Below, one piece after another: positions 48,915-60,660 of a stretch of DNA of 64,000 nt. The notes beneath the pieces are model-generated. The model was not told the origin of the DNA, searched no databases, and worked only from the letters and a program-made list of their open reading frames with translations. Made by a program: the position numbers and the translations under genes. The stretch comes from Blastocladiella emersonii ATCC 22665 (Eukaryota > Blastocladiomycota > Blastocladiomycetes > Blastocladiales > Blastocladiaceae). Each line of letters opens with the position of its first letter. Position 1 is the first letter of the stretch. The stretch lies in assembly GCA_025594325.1 (NCBI GenBank), contig JANHCV010000007.1:310001-374000 (forward strand). The letters run 5' to 3'.

Positions 48915-49717
48915 GTCGTAGTCAGAGGTGTCAAGTTCAATAACTTAGCGGCCAGTCCATATGCTTCATGTAAGTTGAGGCGCCGAAGTAGAGCGTCGTC
49001 GGGGAGGGAGAGAGAGAGAGGGAGCTGAAGCGGGCGGCGGGCCGAACTTGACGGAGCGACGGCGAACAAGGCCGGGCGGCTCGAGCGGCCCACGCGGGCA
49101 GCCGTCCAGGCGCCGTCCGTGCAAACCGCCGGCGAGATCGGCGGTCAGCTCCGCTCGGCACACGTGCAAACCGCCGGCATCACTCGAGAGTCACGCCCAT
49201 CAAGACGCACGTGGGCCCTGCAGCTCGACGCGACGTGCGACGCGTCGCGTGATAGCGACAGGAGAACAAAGCGAGCTGCGAACCGATCAACGATGCAAAC
49301 GTGAAGCGGGCGAGCACGCCGTGGGCTCGCTGGCAAGGAAGGGAAGCGGGGCTGTCGACGCTAGTGGCACATAGAGAGCACTGTGCTGGGAGTCCCTCGT
49401 GCCGTGTCGCTGCTCAAGTTCTGACGTGCCGCTTCGGGGAGACCAGCTCTTGCCCGCGATGCGAGGGCGAACTCGTCGAGCGTCCAAGCGACGCAGCCAA
49501 GTCGCTCGCGCACCACTCACAGCATAAATGCGGCAAGTCTCATCGCAAATCCATTCGACTCCATCACACCCTTCCTCGCCGCCCGCCGCGAAGCGCGAAC
49601 AGTGAGACCACGGGAGCTGTGGCGCCCCGCTTGCTCGCGTGAGTCACGGCAACGCGTCGCTCATGAACCCGCGCGCGGCTTGCCCCCGGCTCTCGCTCCC
49701 CCTCGCGTTTCGCGTCC
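48915..49717. other. Region upstream of LYLP gene 3 and before the next gene
   Basis: Contains an AGAG microsatellite near 49,008-49,020, the shared 19-base word at 49110-49128 and a second GTGCAAACCGCCGGC at about 49,163-49,177. No gene is supported; short frames on both strands are compositionally biased. Confidence 0.35.
49110..49128. promoter_or_regulatory. Shared 19-base word upstream of LYLP gene 3
   Basis: Identical to 27003-27021 (GCGCCGTCCGTGCAAACCG), 196 bases upstream of the LYLP gene 3 start. A shorter partial copy (GTGCAAACCG) follows about 40 bases further upstream of the gene. Confidence 0.45.
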
Positions 49718-50605
49718 ATGAATCACACCGCGCCCGCCATGCCGACCAAGTCCAAGCACTCCACGCAGAAGAAGCCGCACCACGCCGTCGCTGTCGCCGC
49801 TGCCACGTCGGCGCTGTGCACGCAACCGCCGCCCCCGCCGTGTGTCGCGGCCGCATCGGCGGCGCCAACGCGGTCTCGCCCATCGGCAGTTGCCGGTAAG
49901 ACCGGTTACGTCGCTCCGACTTCGTGCACGCCCCCGCCGCCCCCGCCTCCTGCCACATCGGCGCCGCCGTCGCGGTCTCACCCGCCACCGGCTGCCGCGG
50001 CTAAGACCGGCGGGACCAATGGCGGCGGGACCAAGGGCGGCGGCACCAAGCCCGCGACGCTGCTCCCGTCGCCGGCGTCGTCGGTCCCGAGCTCGCCGCC
50101 GCCGCGCACGTCGTCGTCCATTTCGTTTACGGCGTGGGCGCGCGAGGACGCCGACGCCGATGACGTTCCACCAACCCCGTCCCCGCAGAAGCACCACTCC
50201 AAGCCGAAACCCCGCCACCGCCGCCGCCCCGCGCGCCGCCCCCTCCCGCGCCGCGCGACGCGCTCAACAATCACGGACCCGGTCTTCGCCTCAGCCGTCG
50301 CGTACGCGCGGTCCCTCCTCGCGCGCGGGATCCGCGTGTCGCTGTGCGACCAGCCGGTGAGCGCGGCGCGGATCGACGTGGTGGATTTCGTGCAGACGCA
50401 GCTGTTCGAGTGGCGGCACCCGGACCTGTACCCGGTGGGCGAGGGGACGGTCTGCCTGTGCCGGTGCCGCACCGCATGGGAGCGGATGGGCGCGCAGCTG
50501 GCCGCGTTCGAGTTTGCGTGTCACTCGCACCCGACGTGTTTCGACGGGTGTCGCGAGGATGCGGTCGAGGTGGTGGCGAGTATGGCGGAAGAGGACGAGC
50601 TGTAA
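49718..50605 (+). CDS. Hypothetical protein, disordered Pro/Ala-rich N-terminus and Cys-rich C-terminal domain
   Basis: 295 residues in one exon from ATG at 49718; the in-frame ATG at 49739 is an alternative. Residues 1-175 are Pro/Ala/Ser/Gly-rich with basic patches (HRRRPARRPLPRR). Residues about 180-295 form an ordered domain (FASAVAYARSLLARGIRVSL, TVCLCRCRTAWERMG, CHSHPTCFDGC) with seven cysteines and two histidines, possibly metal-binding. It ends 24 bases from the convergent sorting nexin gene. No family recognised. Confidence 0.6.
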   Translation: MNHTAPAMPTKSKHSTQKKPHHAVAVAAATSALCTQPPPPPCVAAASAAPTRSRPSAVAGKTGYVAPTSCTPPPPPPPATSAPPSRSHPPPAAAAKTGGTNGGGTKGGGTKPATLLPSPASSVPSSPPPRTSSSISFTAWAREDADADDVPPTPSPQKHHSKPKPRHRRRPARRPLPRRATRSTITDPVFASAVAYARSLLARGIRVSLCDQPVSAARIDVVDFVQTQLFEWRHPDLYPVGEGTVCLCRCRTAWERMGAQLAAFEFACHSHPTCFDGCREDAVEVVASMAEEDEL

Positions 50606-50629
50606 ATATATTCTTCGAAGCCCAGAACA

Positions 50630-52276
50630 TCAGCTCGCGAGCTGCGACCGCAGCGCGCCCCAGACATCCCCCGTCATACGGTGCTCGACGTCCGCCTCGG
50701 CGCGCGCCCACGCCGCGAGCGTCTCGTTGAGGTCTTCCGCGCGGTGCTGCTCGGCGACGGGCCAGTCGCGCGCGAGGAGGTCGGACGCGGTGCGGAACTG
50801 GACGCGCAGGAGGTTCTCGTGGGCCTTGATGGCGTCGAATTTCGCGAGCGCCTCGCCGACCTTGGACTCGACGGGGCGGCCCGCACGCAGCTTGTCCATC
50901 TTGCGCTTGTGCCGCTCGGTCGCGCGGCACGACTCGTCGTACGCGTCCAGGACTTGGAGGCGGTGGTCGAGCGCGGCCTGTGGGGAGGGGATCGTGGGTG
51001 AGCGCGCGTTCGAGGCTGGGTGAGGAGGAAAGCGTACCTGAGCGTTCCCACACGCCGTAAGCGCGACCGCGAGCCGGTCATGCAGGACGGTCCCCTCCGT
51101 CGCCGCGCGCTCGCTGCACAGGTCCGTCGCGAGCTGGAGCCGGCGGCTCAGCTTATGCCACGCGCCAGCGAGCGCGGGCTGCGGCTCGGCGGCGCCCATG
51201 GCCGCAGCCTTGACGCTCACATCGCCCAGAGCGGCGGCCATGGCGCGGTGCGCGGCGGCCAGCTTGTCGGCCGACTTGCCGAGCGCCTTGAGGCAGAACT
51301 CGAGCTCGGCCGACTTGTCCTTGCGCTGCTCGAACTCGGCGTCAATGTCTTTCGGGCCCGTCGACACGAGCGCGCGCAGTTTGCCTGACCACGACGGCGA
51401 CGCGACGCGGACGGACGTGGCTTGGTCCGCGGGGCCGTCGGCGGGTTCGGGCGGCGGCGGGTCAAACTAGGCGCAGGAGTTAGTCGATGCAGTCGACGCG
51501 CTGTGCGGTGAGAGTCGTGCGTACGACAGCAGCCGAGGTAAAGAACGTGACAGTCCCCGCGTTCGCGGCGAACACGGGGTGGCGCAGCACGCGCGCGAGG
51601 AACTTTTCGACCGACCGCGTGTAGGCGCGCTCGAGCGCGCGCGCGGGCGGCGACACGATGGGCGGGAGCGCCGGGACCAGGTTCGTCGCGTACGTCTTGG
51701 ACAGGTGCGTGCACAGGCGCTCCATGTCTAAACGCGTGCGGGCGTGGTAAAATTGGGCGAGGGTGAAGAGGGGATGAGGAGTCGGTACCCTTGTGCGACC
51801 GCTCGTTGGCAAACGACGGCGGGTACGACGTCGTGAGGGTCGTCTACACATCCCTCAATCGTGAGCACACACAAACCCACCACCCATACTCGCAGACCGC
51901 GTACCTGCGCCGAGAACCGAACCATCAGCTCGCTCCCCGCCCACCGCGCGCCGCCGACCGCGACAACCGCGTCAAACGACTTTTCGTACAGCCGCAGCAG
52001 CGGGTTCACGGGCCCCGCCGGGAGCAAAGGCGACACGGACTCGTCGCGCGCGCCAATCGGGCTGCTGCCATGGACAGGTGACGGCGAGCCGGACCCTGAC
52101 GCGCTGAGCGTTGCCGGGTGCGGGCCAGGCGCCGGCTGCGGCGTGATGGCGCCTGTGCGCGGGTCCGGAGTCGCGGCGGCGGCGGCGACGGGAACGAAGG
52201 CGGGGCTCGCCGCGGGGGCGGGGGCCGCGGGCATCGCGGGCGCGGGCGCGCCTGGGGCGCCGGAGAGAGGATCCAT
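50630..52276 (-). CDS. PX-BAR type sorting nexin (Vps17-like?)
   Basis: Five exons on the minus strand: 52276-51905, 51843-51789, 51727-51525, 51466-51038 and 50977-50630. After a Pro/Ala-rich N-terminus, a PX domain spans exons 1-3: LLRLYEKSFDAVV, VRFSAQ, LTTSYPPSFA, then LVPALPPI and VEKFLARVLRHPVF, the classic sorting nexin pattern. The C-terminal 260 residues are helical and fit a BAR-like Vps5 domain (LEFCLKALGKSADKLAAAHR, KLSRRLQLATDLC, VLDAYDESCRATERHKRKMD). Sorting nexins of this type bind phosphoinositides on endosomes and tubulate membrane for retromer or related sorting. PX residues for lipid binding look weak, as in Vps17, but Vps5 and Snx4 relatives cannot be excluded. It shares a 235-bp divergent promoter with the capping enzyme. 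Confidence 0.75.
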
Positions 52277-52511
52277 GGCAGTGAGGGTGTTGAGGGTTGC
52301 GAGGGAGAGAGGGGAGGCGCGCGGCGCCAAGAGAGCGAGCGGAAGCGAAACGTGAACGGCGCGCGCGCCTGCGTCACATGACGCTTTTTTTTCTCCTCTC
52401 TTGCGCCTGCGGTCGGCCGCTCCTTGTCGGTCCCTTCCCTTCCCGCCCTCTCCTCTCTCTCTTCTTGCAAACCCGTGAACCAGCAACGTATCGACGCCCC
52501 ACGCACGCACC

Positions 52512-54940
52512 ATGGACTTCCAGATCCCGGGCGACCGCGTCGTCGGCCCGTACCTCGACGAGCTGCGCCACCAGGTCGCCACGCTGCTCGGCGTCCGCCA
52601 CCAGCGGTTCCCCGGCGCTCAGCCCGTCTCGTTTGTCCGCGAGCACATGGACGCTCTGCTCAATCGGAACTTTTTCGTGTGCGAGAAGGTGCTACTGGTC
52701 GCCGCTTCGCCTTCACTTGTGCGGTGCTGACTGCCTCCCCCGAACCAGACGGACGGGATCCGCATCCTCATGTTCTCCACCTTCAACCGCGTCACGCGCA
52801 AGTACGAGACGTTCCTGGTGCGTCCGCTCTGCCCGCACGCCTCCCTCCCGCTCCGCGCCAACACCGTCCCTCACGCGACTAGATTGACCGCAAAAACGAC
52901 TTCTACTTCACCCCGATCCTGCTGCCCGAGAACTCGGACCCCAACGTCAAGCGCTACACCAAGTTCCACTACAACACGCTCATTGACGGCGAGCTGATCC
53001 TCGACGATCTGCCCAACGGGGTGCGTGCCGTGCGCGCAGTTCGGCGAGTGGGAACTGACAGTCTGCGCGGCGTGTAGCAACGCGTGCTCCGGTTCCTCGT
53101 CTTCGACTGCCTCGCGTGGAACGGCAAGGTCCTCATCTCGCGGCCCTTCCACATCCGGCTCGGGGTGCGTTACTGTTGGCGTGCTGCTGCGGGGCCAACT
53201 CGGCTGACGCGACGCCGAGCGTGTGTGTGTAGCACTTTCACGATTTTGTCCTCAAACCGCTCAAGCGCATGGCGACCGAGCGGCCCGACTTGATACGTCG
53301 CATCCCCTTCGAGTGCGTAGAACTCGCTTCTCTGCGCTGCGATCCGACCCTGACCGATTCCCCGTGTTTAGGATCGTTGCCAAGAAGATGGAGCTGTCAT
53401 ACGGCGTCCAGCAGGTCCGTCATCCCGCTCTCCACCTCCGCCTCGACCCCCGCACTGACTCTCCGCGTCACAGATCTTTGATGAGATGCCCAACCTCGGC
53501 CACAAGTCGGACGGCCTCATCTTCACCTCGTCCGACGAGCCCTACACGCTCGGCACCGACCAGAACATGTTTGTGCCCCTTGTTACCTCCCCCACATCGA
53601 TCCCGCCACTCACCTCCCCGCTCGCCACCGCCGCCGCCGTGTAGCCTCAAGTGGAAACCCGCCGAAGAGAACACGGTCGACTTCATGCTGCTCATCGACT
53701 GCGCCTCGGGTGAGATGACCATCCACCTGTGGGCCGGCGGCGACAACCACCGGTACCACGGCACCATTGCCGAGCCCGACCCGGAGATTCGCGCGTACGT
53801 TCTCCCGCGGGTGCACATTGCACACCGGACCCGGCTGACACGATCACCTATAGCCAGCTCATGGCGTCGCACGGCAAAATCATCGAGTGCAACTGGAACC
53901 CCGACTTCCCGGGCAACTGGCGGTTCATGCGGTTCCGCACCGACAAGAACACGGCCAACCACATGTCCGTCTACGACCGCATCATGGACAGTATCCGCGA
54001 CGGCGTGTCGCGGGACGAGGTGCGTTTGTTTTGACTCCCGCACTCCGTATCTCGCTGACGTGTGCACGTCGCGTAGCTCGTGAACGCGGCACCCGAGATC
54101 CGCAGCAACTGGAAGATCCGCGAGCAGCACCGCGGCACCGCGCCGCCGCCAAGGTCCGCACCGCCACCCCCGCCGCCGCACGCGCACGCGCAGCAGCGGC
54201 ACGACTACGGCGGCCGGTACGACTCGCCACCACCACCACCCGCTCCCGCCGCCGCGGCGCCCGAGTCCACTGGCGTATGGCGCCCGCCAGGCCAGTCGCG
54301 GCCGTCGAACGGCCACGCTGAGTTCCCCGCGACCACCAGCAGCAGCCACGACTACGCGCCGCAGTCCCCGCGACACAACAGTCACGGCCACTACGCCCCG
54401 CAATCCCCGCGCCGCGCGCCTGCCGCGCACCCGGACGACGATTTCCAGGTGCGCTCCGCCGTGCACCCGGACGACGACTTCCAGGTCCGCCCGCGATCGG
54501 CGAATTCGCACTCGCGGTCCCGCCGCGCTAGCGACGACGACGATTTCCAGGTCCGCGCGCCGCCCCCGCCGCACTCGCACTCGCGCCGCGAGGATAACTT
54601 CGAGGTGCACCCGCGTGACACGGCGCCACCACCGCGGCGCGCAGCGTACGACAGCGAGGACGAGGACGACGGGTTCGAGGTGCGCCGTCGGGGACCGCCG
54701 CAGCCGCCGCGGGAGCGGGAACGCCGCGACGCGACGACCACGGACGATGATGACGAGGGAGAAGGGTACTACGGCAGCGGCGGCAACGATGCGGCGGTCG
54801 CGTCGCCACCACGGCACGAAGGCGGGAACGAGCCGGCGGGGACGGGGACGGGGACGAGTAGCGCGAACCGGTCGGTCGAGGAGCTCGTGCCCGTCACCAA
54901 CGACGATTTTGATCTCGGGCTGGACTCGGGGGACGAGTGA
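52512..54940 (+). CDS. CEG1: mRNA capping enzyme, guanylyltransferase subunit
   Basis: Ten exons: 52512-52688, 52749-52817, 52883-53020, 53078-53164, 53233-53312, 53372-53414, 53474-53568, 53645-53794, 53854-54019 and 54077-54940, giving 622 residues. It transfers GMP to the diphosphate end of nascent nuclear mRNA. Nucleotidyltransferase motifs are in order: I, KTDGI with the GMP-accepting Lys59 as the last residue of exon 1; III, LIDGELI; IIIa, RFLVFDCLAWNG; IV, KSDGLIFT; V, LKWKP; VI/OB fold, NWRFMRFRTDK. The usual fungal enzyme is about 400-460 residues. Here exon 10 adds a disordered tail of about 280 residues, rich in Pro, Arg/Ser, His and Asp, with repeated DDDFQVR-like units. The splice sites at the ends of exons 7 and 8 are the least certain. 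Confidence 0.92.
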
Positions 54941-55306
54941 GTGAGTTGTGCGGCGCGGGTGACGACGGAATATATGAGACGAGCTTATTGCGCAACTCGG
55001 GACTCGTGGACATGGGGATCGTCGTGAGCTGTGAAGCAAGGGAGGAGACGCGGCGGGGCGGCATGCGTGGACGACCGCGGCCAGCGACGGACTGGACTGT
55101 CTCGGCCGACCCGTCGCGTCCTGTTGGTCGCTGGCGTCGGTCGGGTTCCGACGCCCGAGGCTCGAGGAGCGGAAGTCGTGCTGCGCCACGGACGTGATCG
55201 GAGACGTGACGCACCCCTGTGCGACTTCATCCGCGCACTCGCCTAACTCTTCACTACCAACGCTAGACCCATGCATCGGATGGAATAACTTCTTGCAACG
55301 CAAACT
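54941..55306. other. Intergenic region between the capping enzyme and RING/pseudo-SNF2 copy 2
   Basis: No gene. Marks the boundary between conserved-looking genes and the next block of accessory genes. No ACGCGT box is present, unlike the region upstream of RING/pseudo-SNF2 copy 1. Confidence 0.4.
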
Positions 55307-58300
55307 ATGCCCCGCGGTCCATCCAAATCCGCTTCCGGCGCAGCTGCGCCCCGAAAGCGGACTCGCAAGGCGCCCGGTCCCGCATCCGAGCCTTACATTC
55401 GCTTACCCGTCGACGACCCGGTGCCCGCGCACCCGCACAACTCGCCTTGCTCTCATGACCACTTGGAACGCCGCCTACTTGCCGAACGGGCGGCCCGCGG
55501 GTGGTGGAAGCCCGCCGAACTTACACCGCAGGGCCCGCACGATACGATCGACGTCAGTCACTTGGGCGCCCGATATCCGCTCGCCGACGCCGACGAGGTC
55601 CTCGTGACGGGGTTTCCGTTCAGCGAGGACTGGGGCAAGCTGGAGGACAAGCCCAGCGATCAGCCTGGTACGCCAGCTGTTCCCGCATCCACCCTCGAGC
55701 AAAGGACTAACGTAACATGGACAGACCTGCTTCTCGGCACCCGCGGCGTCCAATCATGCACCCGCCTGCCGCTCCCGCCGCACGCGCTCGATGTCGACGG
55801 CAACTGGGTCGATCGCGAGCTGCCGGTCTTCGCGGAGCTGACGCTGCACCTCGAGCCGCTCTTCATCATCAACCGCGGCTACTACGGCCAACACGTCGAC
55901 AAGGACGTGTGGAACGGCAACCACTCGTACTACCGCCTACCGCCGCGCTCCGCCCCGTGGACGCACACCGAGATCCGCACGCTCAAACCGACCGACTTCA
56001 AGGCCGACTACTCGCACGACCGCTACTTTGAGGCGCCCGTCGCGTAGCCGCCCGACCACGCCGAGTGGAAGACGGCCAACATCAAACCGCTGCTCCTGCC
56101 GACGCTGCTCGGCGACGCGCGGTTCGCCGCCGACGACCCGGAGCCGCAGGAGCTCATCGAATCGCCCGCGGCCTTGCTCCCGCTCGGCTCGCCCAGCTGG
56201 CGCCCGCGGTGGGCGACCAAGGCCGGCGACCTGTTCGTCCTCAAGTTCCACGACAACGCGTTTCAGCTCCCGGAAATCCTTAAACGGGTCGACGCTTCGA
56301 TTGCACGGTACATCCGTATCCTCCTCCGCCCGCGCTTGGGATCCAACTACCGCTACGGCGGCGGCGGCGCGCAGAACGTTTGGAGCTACGAGTGGCAGGT
56401 CTGCCTCCGCACGGCCGACGTCAACCGCGACCTGCGCGCGAAAGTGCCCGGCGCGCTCGCCGCGCTCCGCAAGCTCCTCAAGCTCTACCCGCCCGCCATC
56501 GCGCTCGCCGCGGACCAGGTTCAGGCTGACCGGATGACCTCGAGCTGCTGGGAGCGCACGTGGGACCCGTCCGCGGCCGCAGCTGCGCCCGCTGGGTTTC
56601 GGGGCGTGCTCAGCGACGATCAGCAGTGCACGCTCGCGTGGTTGTACGCGCGCGAGTCGGATCCCGCGGCGCGGACATTTGTCGATCCCGACCTGCGCGA
56701 TGCGTGCCCGTTCGTGCGGCTTGGACCCGGCGGCGTGCTCTACAACTTTGTCCGCGGCGAATGGGCCGAGCGCGACGTGTGGGTCACGGAACGCGGCGCC
56801 CCGCTCGCGCTCGAGACGCGCGACTCGGTGCTCAAGGCGCAGTGGCCGTTCGAGGTGCTTCCCGCCGTCCTCGCGCTCGTGCACGTTTGTCCAGGCCGCG
56901 AGCCGGGTGACGTTACCGTTGGATCCACGGCTTATGTCGAGTCGCGCGCTACGCTTATCGTGTGCTCCGACGATAACGTAGATCGCGTTGTCAGCGAGAC
57001 GACCGCGCTGCTTTCCGCCACTTCGCGCGTGCTTGTTCTGCGCGACTTCGAAGATTACAACTGCGCGTCGTGGGACGACGTGTGCTCCGCCGACGTCGTC
57101 GTTCTCGCCGAGGCTTTGGCACATTCGGGTCAATACCGCGCTCGTGTCGCGGAGCTCGTGGGCGCCGACTGGTGGCAGCGGCCGCTGCTTCGCATGGAGC
57201 GCGAGCCCGTGCTCGGCGAGCGAGTCGACGAAGGCCTCACGCTACCTTTCGATTTCTCGAAGGAACTTGACGATTACCTGGCGGACGTGGTCGCCACGGG
57301 CCCCGCTCAGTTTGGTCCGCGCGTCGGCGAGGTCGTCTTCGAGCGTACTTGGTTCCACCGCGTCGTTCTCGTGGGTGCCGACGAAATGACAGTCAGCCCG
57401 AAAGAGCCGACGGAGCTTGATATCGGGTACTTTGACCTCGACCTTCCCGGCGACTTTTTCACGAGCGACGCGCACGCCGAGGCGCGGGCCGAGGCGGGCT
57501 ACTCGATTGCGAACCACGACTTCGCGATGCTGGGCGAGGTGCACCGCGAGCTGATCATCGAGCGGCAGGCCCAGGAGGACGCGAAATGGTGCCTGCGCGG
57601 GATCGAGGCGGCGAAGCGGCTGGCAGCGCTCCGCGACGCTTACCACGACCGCGTCGCCGAGGTTCGCGGTATCCTCGACCTGCTTGGCGGTCTGCGCGGG
57701 TCCTTTACGGTTCACATTGTCGGCGCGCAGAACCGAGACCAGGAAACGGTCGCGCGGAACCTTCCTGCCGATGCACCGCAACGCGCAGAGCTCTTGCAGC
57801 TGTACAACAGCAGCATTGCGCGCACCGTCTGGCCGTTGTCAGGGCGCGATCACCGCCAGGCGTTCGAGTTCGAGACTCGGCTTGTGCAGCTGACGCCGGC
57901 CGAGATTCTCCTCGCTCACGCCGCTACAGCGGCCACGGCGCCGCTCACGCTGCGCGAGTTCATCAAGGGGTTCCAGCACCACCAGCTCGCGTCGGACTCG
58001 GACTGGCACGCGCTTGCTTCGCTTGACCACGGCGCCGTGGACCCGCGTACCTTGGCGCAGCGTGTCCTCGCCTGGGACATGACTTATATCCGGGATTTTC
58101 CCGAGTACCTGTCTGTTCACCTCGAGGACTTTCGCCTTGATGTTTCGATCGCGGTCGCGAATTGGCCCGCTGGTCGCAGTTGGGTGCTCTCGCACGGACT
58201 CACCGCTGACGATCTCGAAGACCGTGTCGGGCCTGCTCGAACTGACGCGGTGACTCTCGCCGACGAGGCTCGCTTGCGGTCGCTCGTGCTCCCCGTGCTC

Positions 58301-59050
58301 GATTGGCGCCAGCGCCTTGATCGGGCGCAGCGGAAAGTCGACTCGCTTCGCGTGATCGCGCCGCTGCTTGGCGCGGTCCGTGACACGGTTCCAATCGCGT
58401 GCTCGCGGTGCGCGAGCGCCGTTCATCACGCCGACCCGTTCGTGGTCACACCGTGCGCGCACGTTTTCTGCGTCGGGTGCTCCGCTGCAGTCGCAACCTC
58501 GTGTCCCACATGCGCAATCCAGTTCGACGCCGACTTTGTGACGCGGTATCCCGGCGGCGGGGCGCTCGTCTGCGACGCAAACGGGTCCAAGCTCAAAGCC
58601 GTCGCCAACTACCTCTTCAAATCCGCGTCCGCCTCACCTCGCCGCCTCAAAGCCGTTGTGTACACACAGTTCACCGGCTTCGCGCGCCTCCTCGCCACGT
58701 GGCTCGACATGATCGGCATCAATGTCACCAACGGTACGGCCATGCCGGCTGGCGAGGCCATCGAGGAGTTCTCGCAACCGTTCGGCGGACCCGTCGTGCC
58801 CATCCTCCGCCCCGAGTCGCGAACCGACTGCGCGTCCCTCGCCGCGGCGACCCACGTCGTCTTCGCGCATCCGATCGTCGCGGACTCGGAGCACGCGGCG
58901 CGCGAGCTCGAGATGCGGTTGGTTGCGAACGCGACGAAGGCGTACCGACGCGCTCCTGTCCCGTGCATCAAGATCGTCCGGTTCGCGGCGGCGGGGACGG
59001 TCGAGGCCGAGGTCGCGAAACGGCGGATTCGCGCGCCGTGGGAGAGTTGA
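55307..59050 (+). pseudogene. RING protein on degenerate Rad5/SNF2 scaffold, copy 2, with in-frame TAG
   Basis: Homologous to the gene at 9446-13309 from end to end: basic N-terminus (PRKRTRKAPG), then LERRLLAERAARGWW, and an intron at the same place (55668-55724, CTAAC branch, ACAG acceptor). A TAG at 56045-56047 interrupts the frame, which continues without shift to 59050. The codons on both sides are conserved with copy 1 (SHDRYFEAP before, FAADDPEPQ after), so this is not an intron. ATPase motifs are degenerate as in copy 1 (RLGPGGVLYNFVRGEW; RTWFHRVVLVGADEM). The C3HC4 RING is complete (CSRC, PCAHVFCVGC, CPTC; about residue 1013 on), followed by a helicase-C remnant (AVVYTQFTGFARLLATWL). 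The rest is undamaged, suggesting a recent nonsense mutation, stop read-through, or use of a downstream start. Confidence 0.75.
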
Positions 59051-59755
59051 GTCGATCGAGTGTGGATAGTAGCGATAGTGTTATCACATAGTCACACTAG
59101 GTGTGTGTGCTGCGCACACACTTGGGTCTCAGCTGTAGCTTTAGTCTGCCGTGTCGATGATGAGAACAGCAGCGCAGGTACAACGCGCGCGGTAGGCACG
59201 CGTCCATGGCCAACTCCCCCACGGCCATGAGCATCGTGGTCGCGGAAAATCACGTTATTCGGTTGAGCAAGCACTCGAAGCCGTGGCTCATGGTCGGAAA
59301 TGAGGCTGGACTCAAACATGTCGCGCTGGCTGCCCGAAAGTCCGTACCAGTTAAGTTAACTGAGTTAACAAAGTTGAGGAGCGGGAGAAGCCCTTGTGGC
59401 CAAGGTCGCGGCCGCTCACGCCGCCTTGTTCCTGAGCGCGGATCGTCCGCAGCCTTGCTGGGGAGAACGTTCGCCCAAGCACCTGCTCATGGTCCCGGTC
59501 CATGAGAAGCAGTCTAAGAGCCAGTCGACCTCACGCACCTGTTCCCGCCGTGTGCTTTCTGTGTTGCGGTTGGTAAGCTTGCGATCCACCAGGCCGAACT
59601 GGTACGAGGCTGCATCGGCAGCACCCTTCGCAAATGAAGAAGCCACTAACGAGAAGGCCAAGGCCAGGTCCGCAGCAGCGACGGTCGCTGGGTTGCTGGT
59701 CGGCGCGTGACGGATCAAGCGTGGTGTGTTGCAGTGGGCGGGAAGGTTAATAAAA
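59051..59755. other. Region without a supported gene
   Basis: Contains an AGTTAACTGAGTTAACAAAG repeat near 59,350 and open frames on both strands around 59,400-59,720. The minus-strand one (ATVAAADLALAFSLVASSFA) is Ala-rich and somewhat protein-like but has no gene context. Confidence 0.3.
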
Positions 59756-59759
59756 ACTT

Positions 59760-60660
59760 GGATAATTTGGACGACGTCGTGAAGCGCCGCAGTACATGGG
59801 CGTCACCCTGACTCGCGTTCTGGGCGATGGCTATTGAGCGGAACGCAACGAGCGTCGCCGTGAGGATCTTTCGCACGCGGCCGACGTCTGACCAGCGATC
59901 AGGATCGAGCCCAAGGGGATCTTGACGCAGGGCCAGTCCTTGACGTCGATCACGTCAACGATGCGCATGTGCGCCTCGCCCGTAACCTCGTCAACGACGC
60001 GTTGGAGCGAGAAAGAATTGTGTCGCGCAGGTCGACCCGCACGACGCGGTACGCGGTGTCGAGCACGATTCGCGGCTGGCTACTTTCAGTATGATGCAGT
60101 GGGCGCGTACACGCCTGACGCTGCTGAGCCTTCTTCTTTATCGCCGGGCTAGGCTCGGTTAGCTGGCGTGATCCAGTTGTGGTCGTGGATCCTCGGAGTC
60201 GTTCTCGCCGCCTGAAACCTATGTTTCGGGCTCGCGTCGCACCGTTCTCGCCTTGCTGCGTGCATGTTGAGCTTTCTCCAGTCAATGTGTACGTCAGTTT
60301 TCGCTCCATGGTGGCCAGTTTAGTGGCGGAGAAAGGGTCGGGTTCGCGCGTTCCCGCCTCGCCCAACGGGTTTTCCGACAGGTCGAGGTGCAAGACCGAG
60401 TCGGGAAGTTGAAGTGAGCGGACGCGGGCGAGGGTGAGGCCGCAGCCGACGAGCGAGACCCGCGTGATACTCTGCGAGGCGCTGCTGAAAGCCTTTCCAA
60501 GGCGGCGGACACCCCGGTCAGTGAAGAACTTGTACGAGAGCTCGACCGAGTCGATTTGACCGATTTCGATCGCGGGAGCGAGTACGAGCCGCGTTTAAAT
60601 CATCGGGCAGTAGCAACACGGCCTCGCTATGGATCGTGTCGATCAGGTGCGGGATCTTGA
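59760..60660 (-). pseudogene. Leucine-rich-repeat gene relic
   Basis: On the minus strand, 60596-60330 reads RLVLAPAIEIGQIDSVELSY, then SITRVSLVGCGL and SVLHLDLSENPLGEAG: clear LRR units. Further fragments follow in other frames down to about 59,880 (RIVLDTAYRVVRVDLRD, then MRIVDVIDVKDWPCVKIPLG). Stops and frame changes break it. It is probably related to the LRR gene at 63147-64000. Confidence 0.6.

Noticed and set aside
53468-55303. 611-residue open frame on the minus strand
   Set aside because: It is antisense to the capping enzyme exons, which have clear motifs and splice sites. Arg/Val/Ala-rich shadow frame in GC-rich DNA.
56045-56047. TAG explained as the end of a short intron
   Set aside because: The only donors close enough would remove sequence conserved with copy 1 (TDFKADYSHDRYF-type residues).
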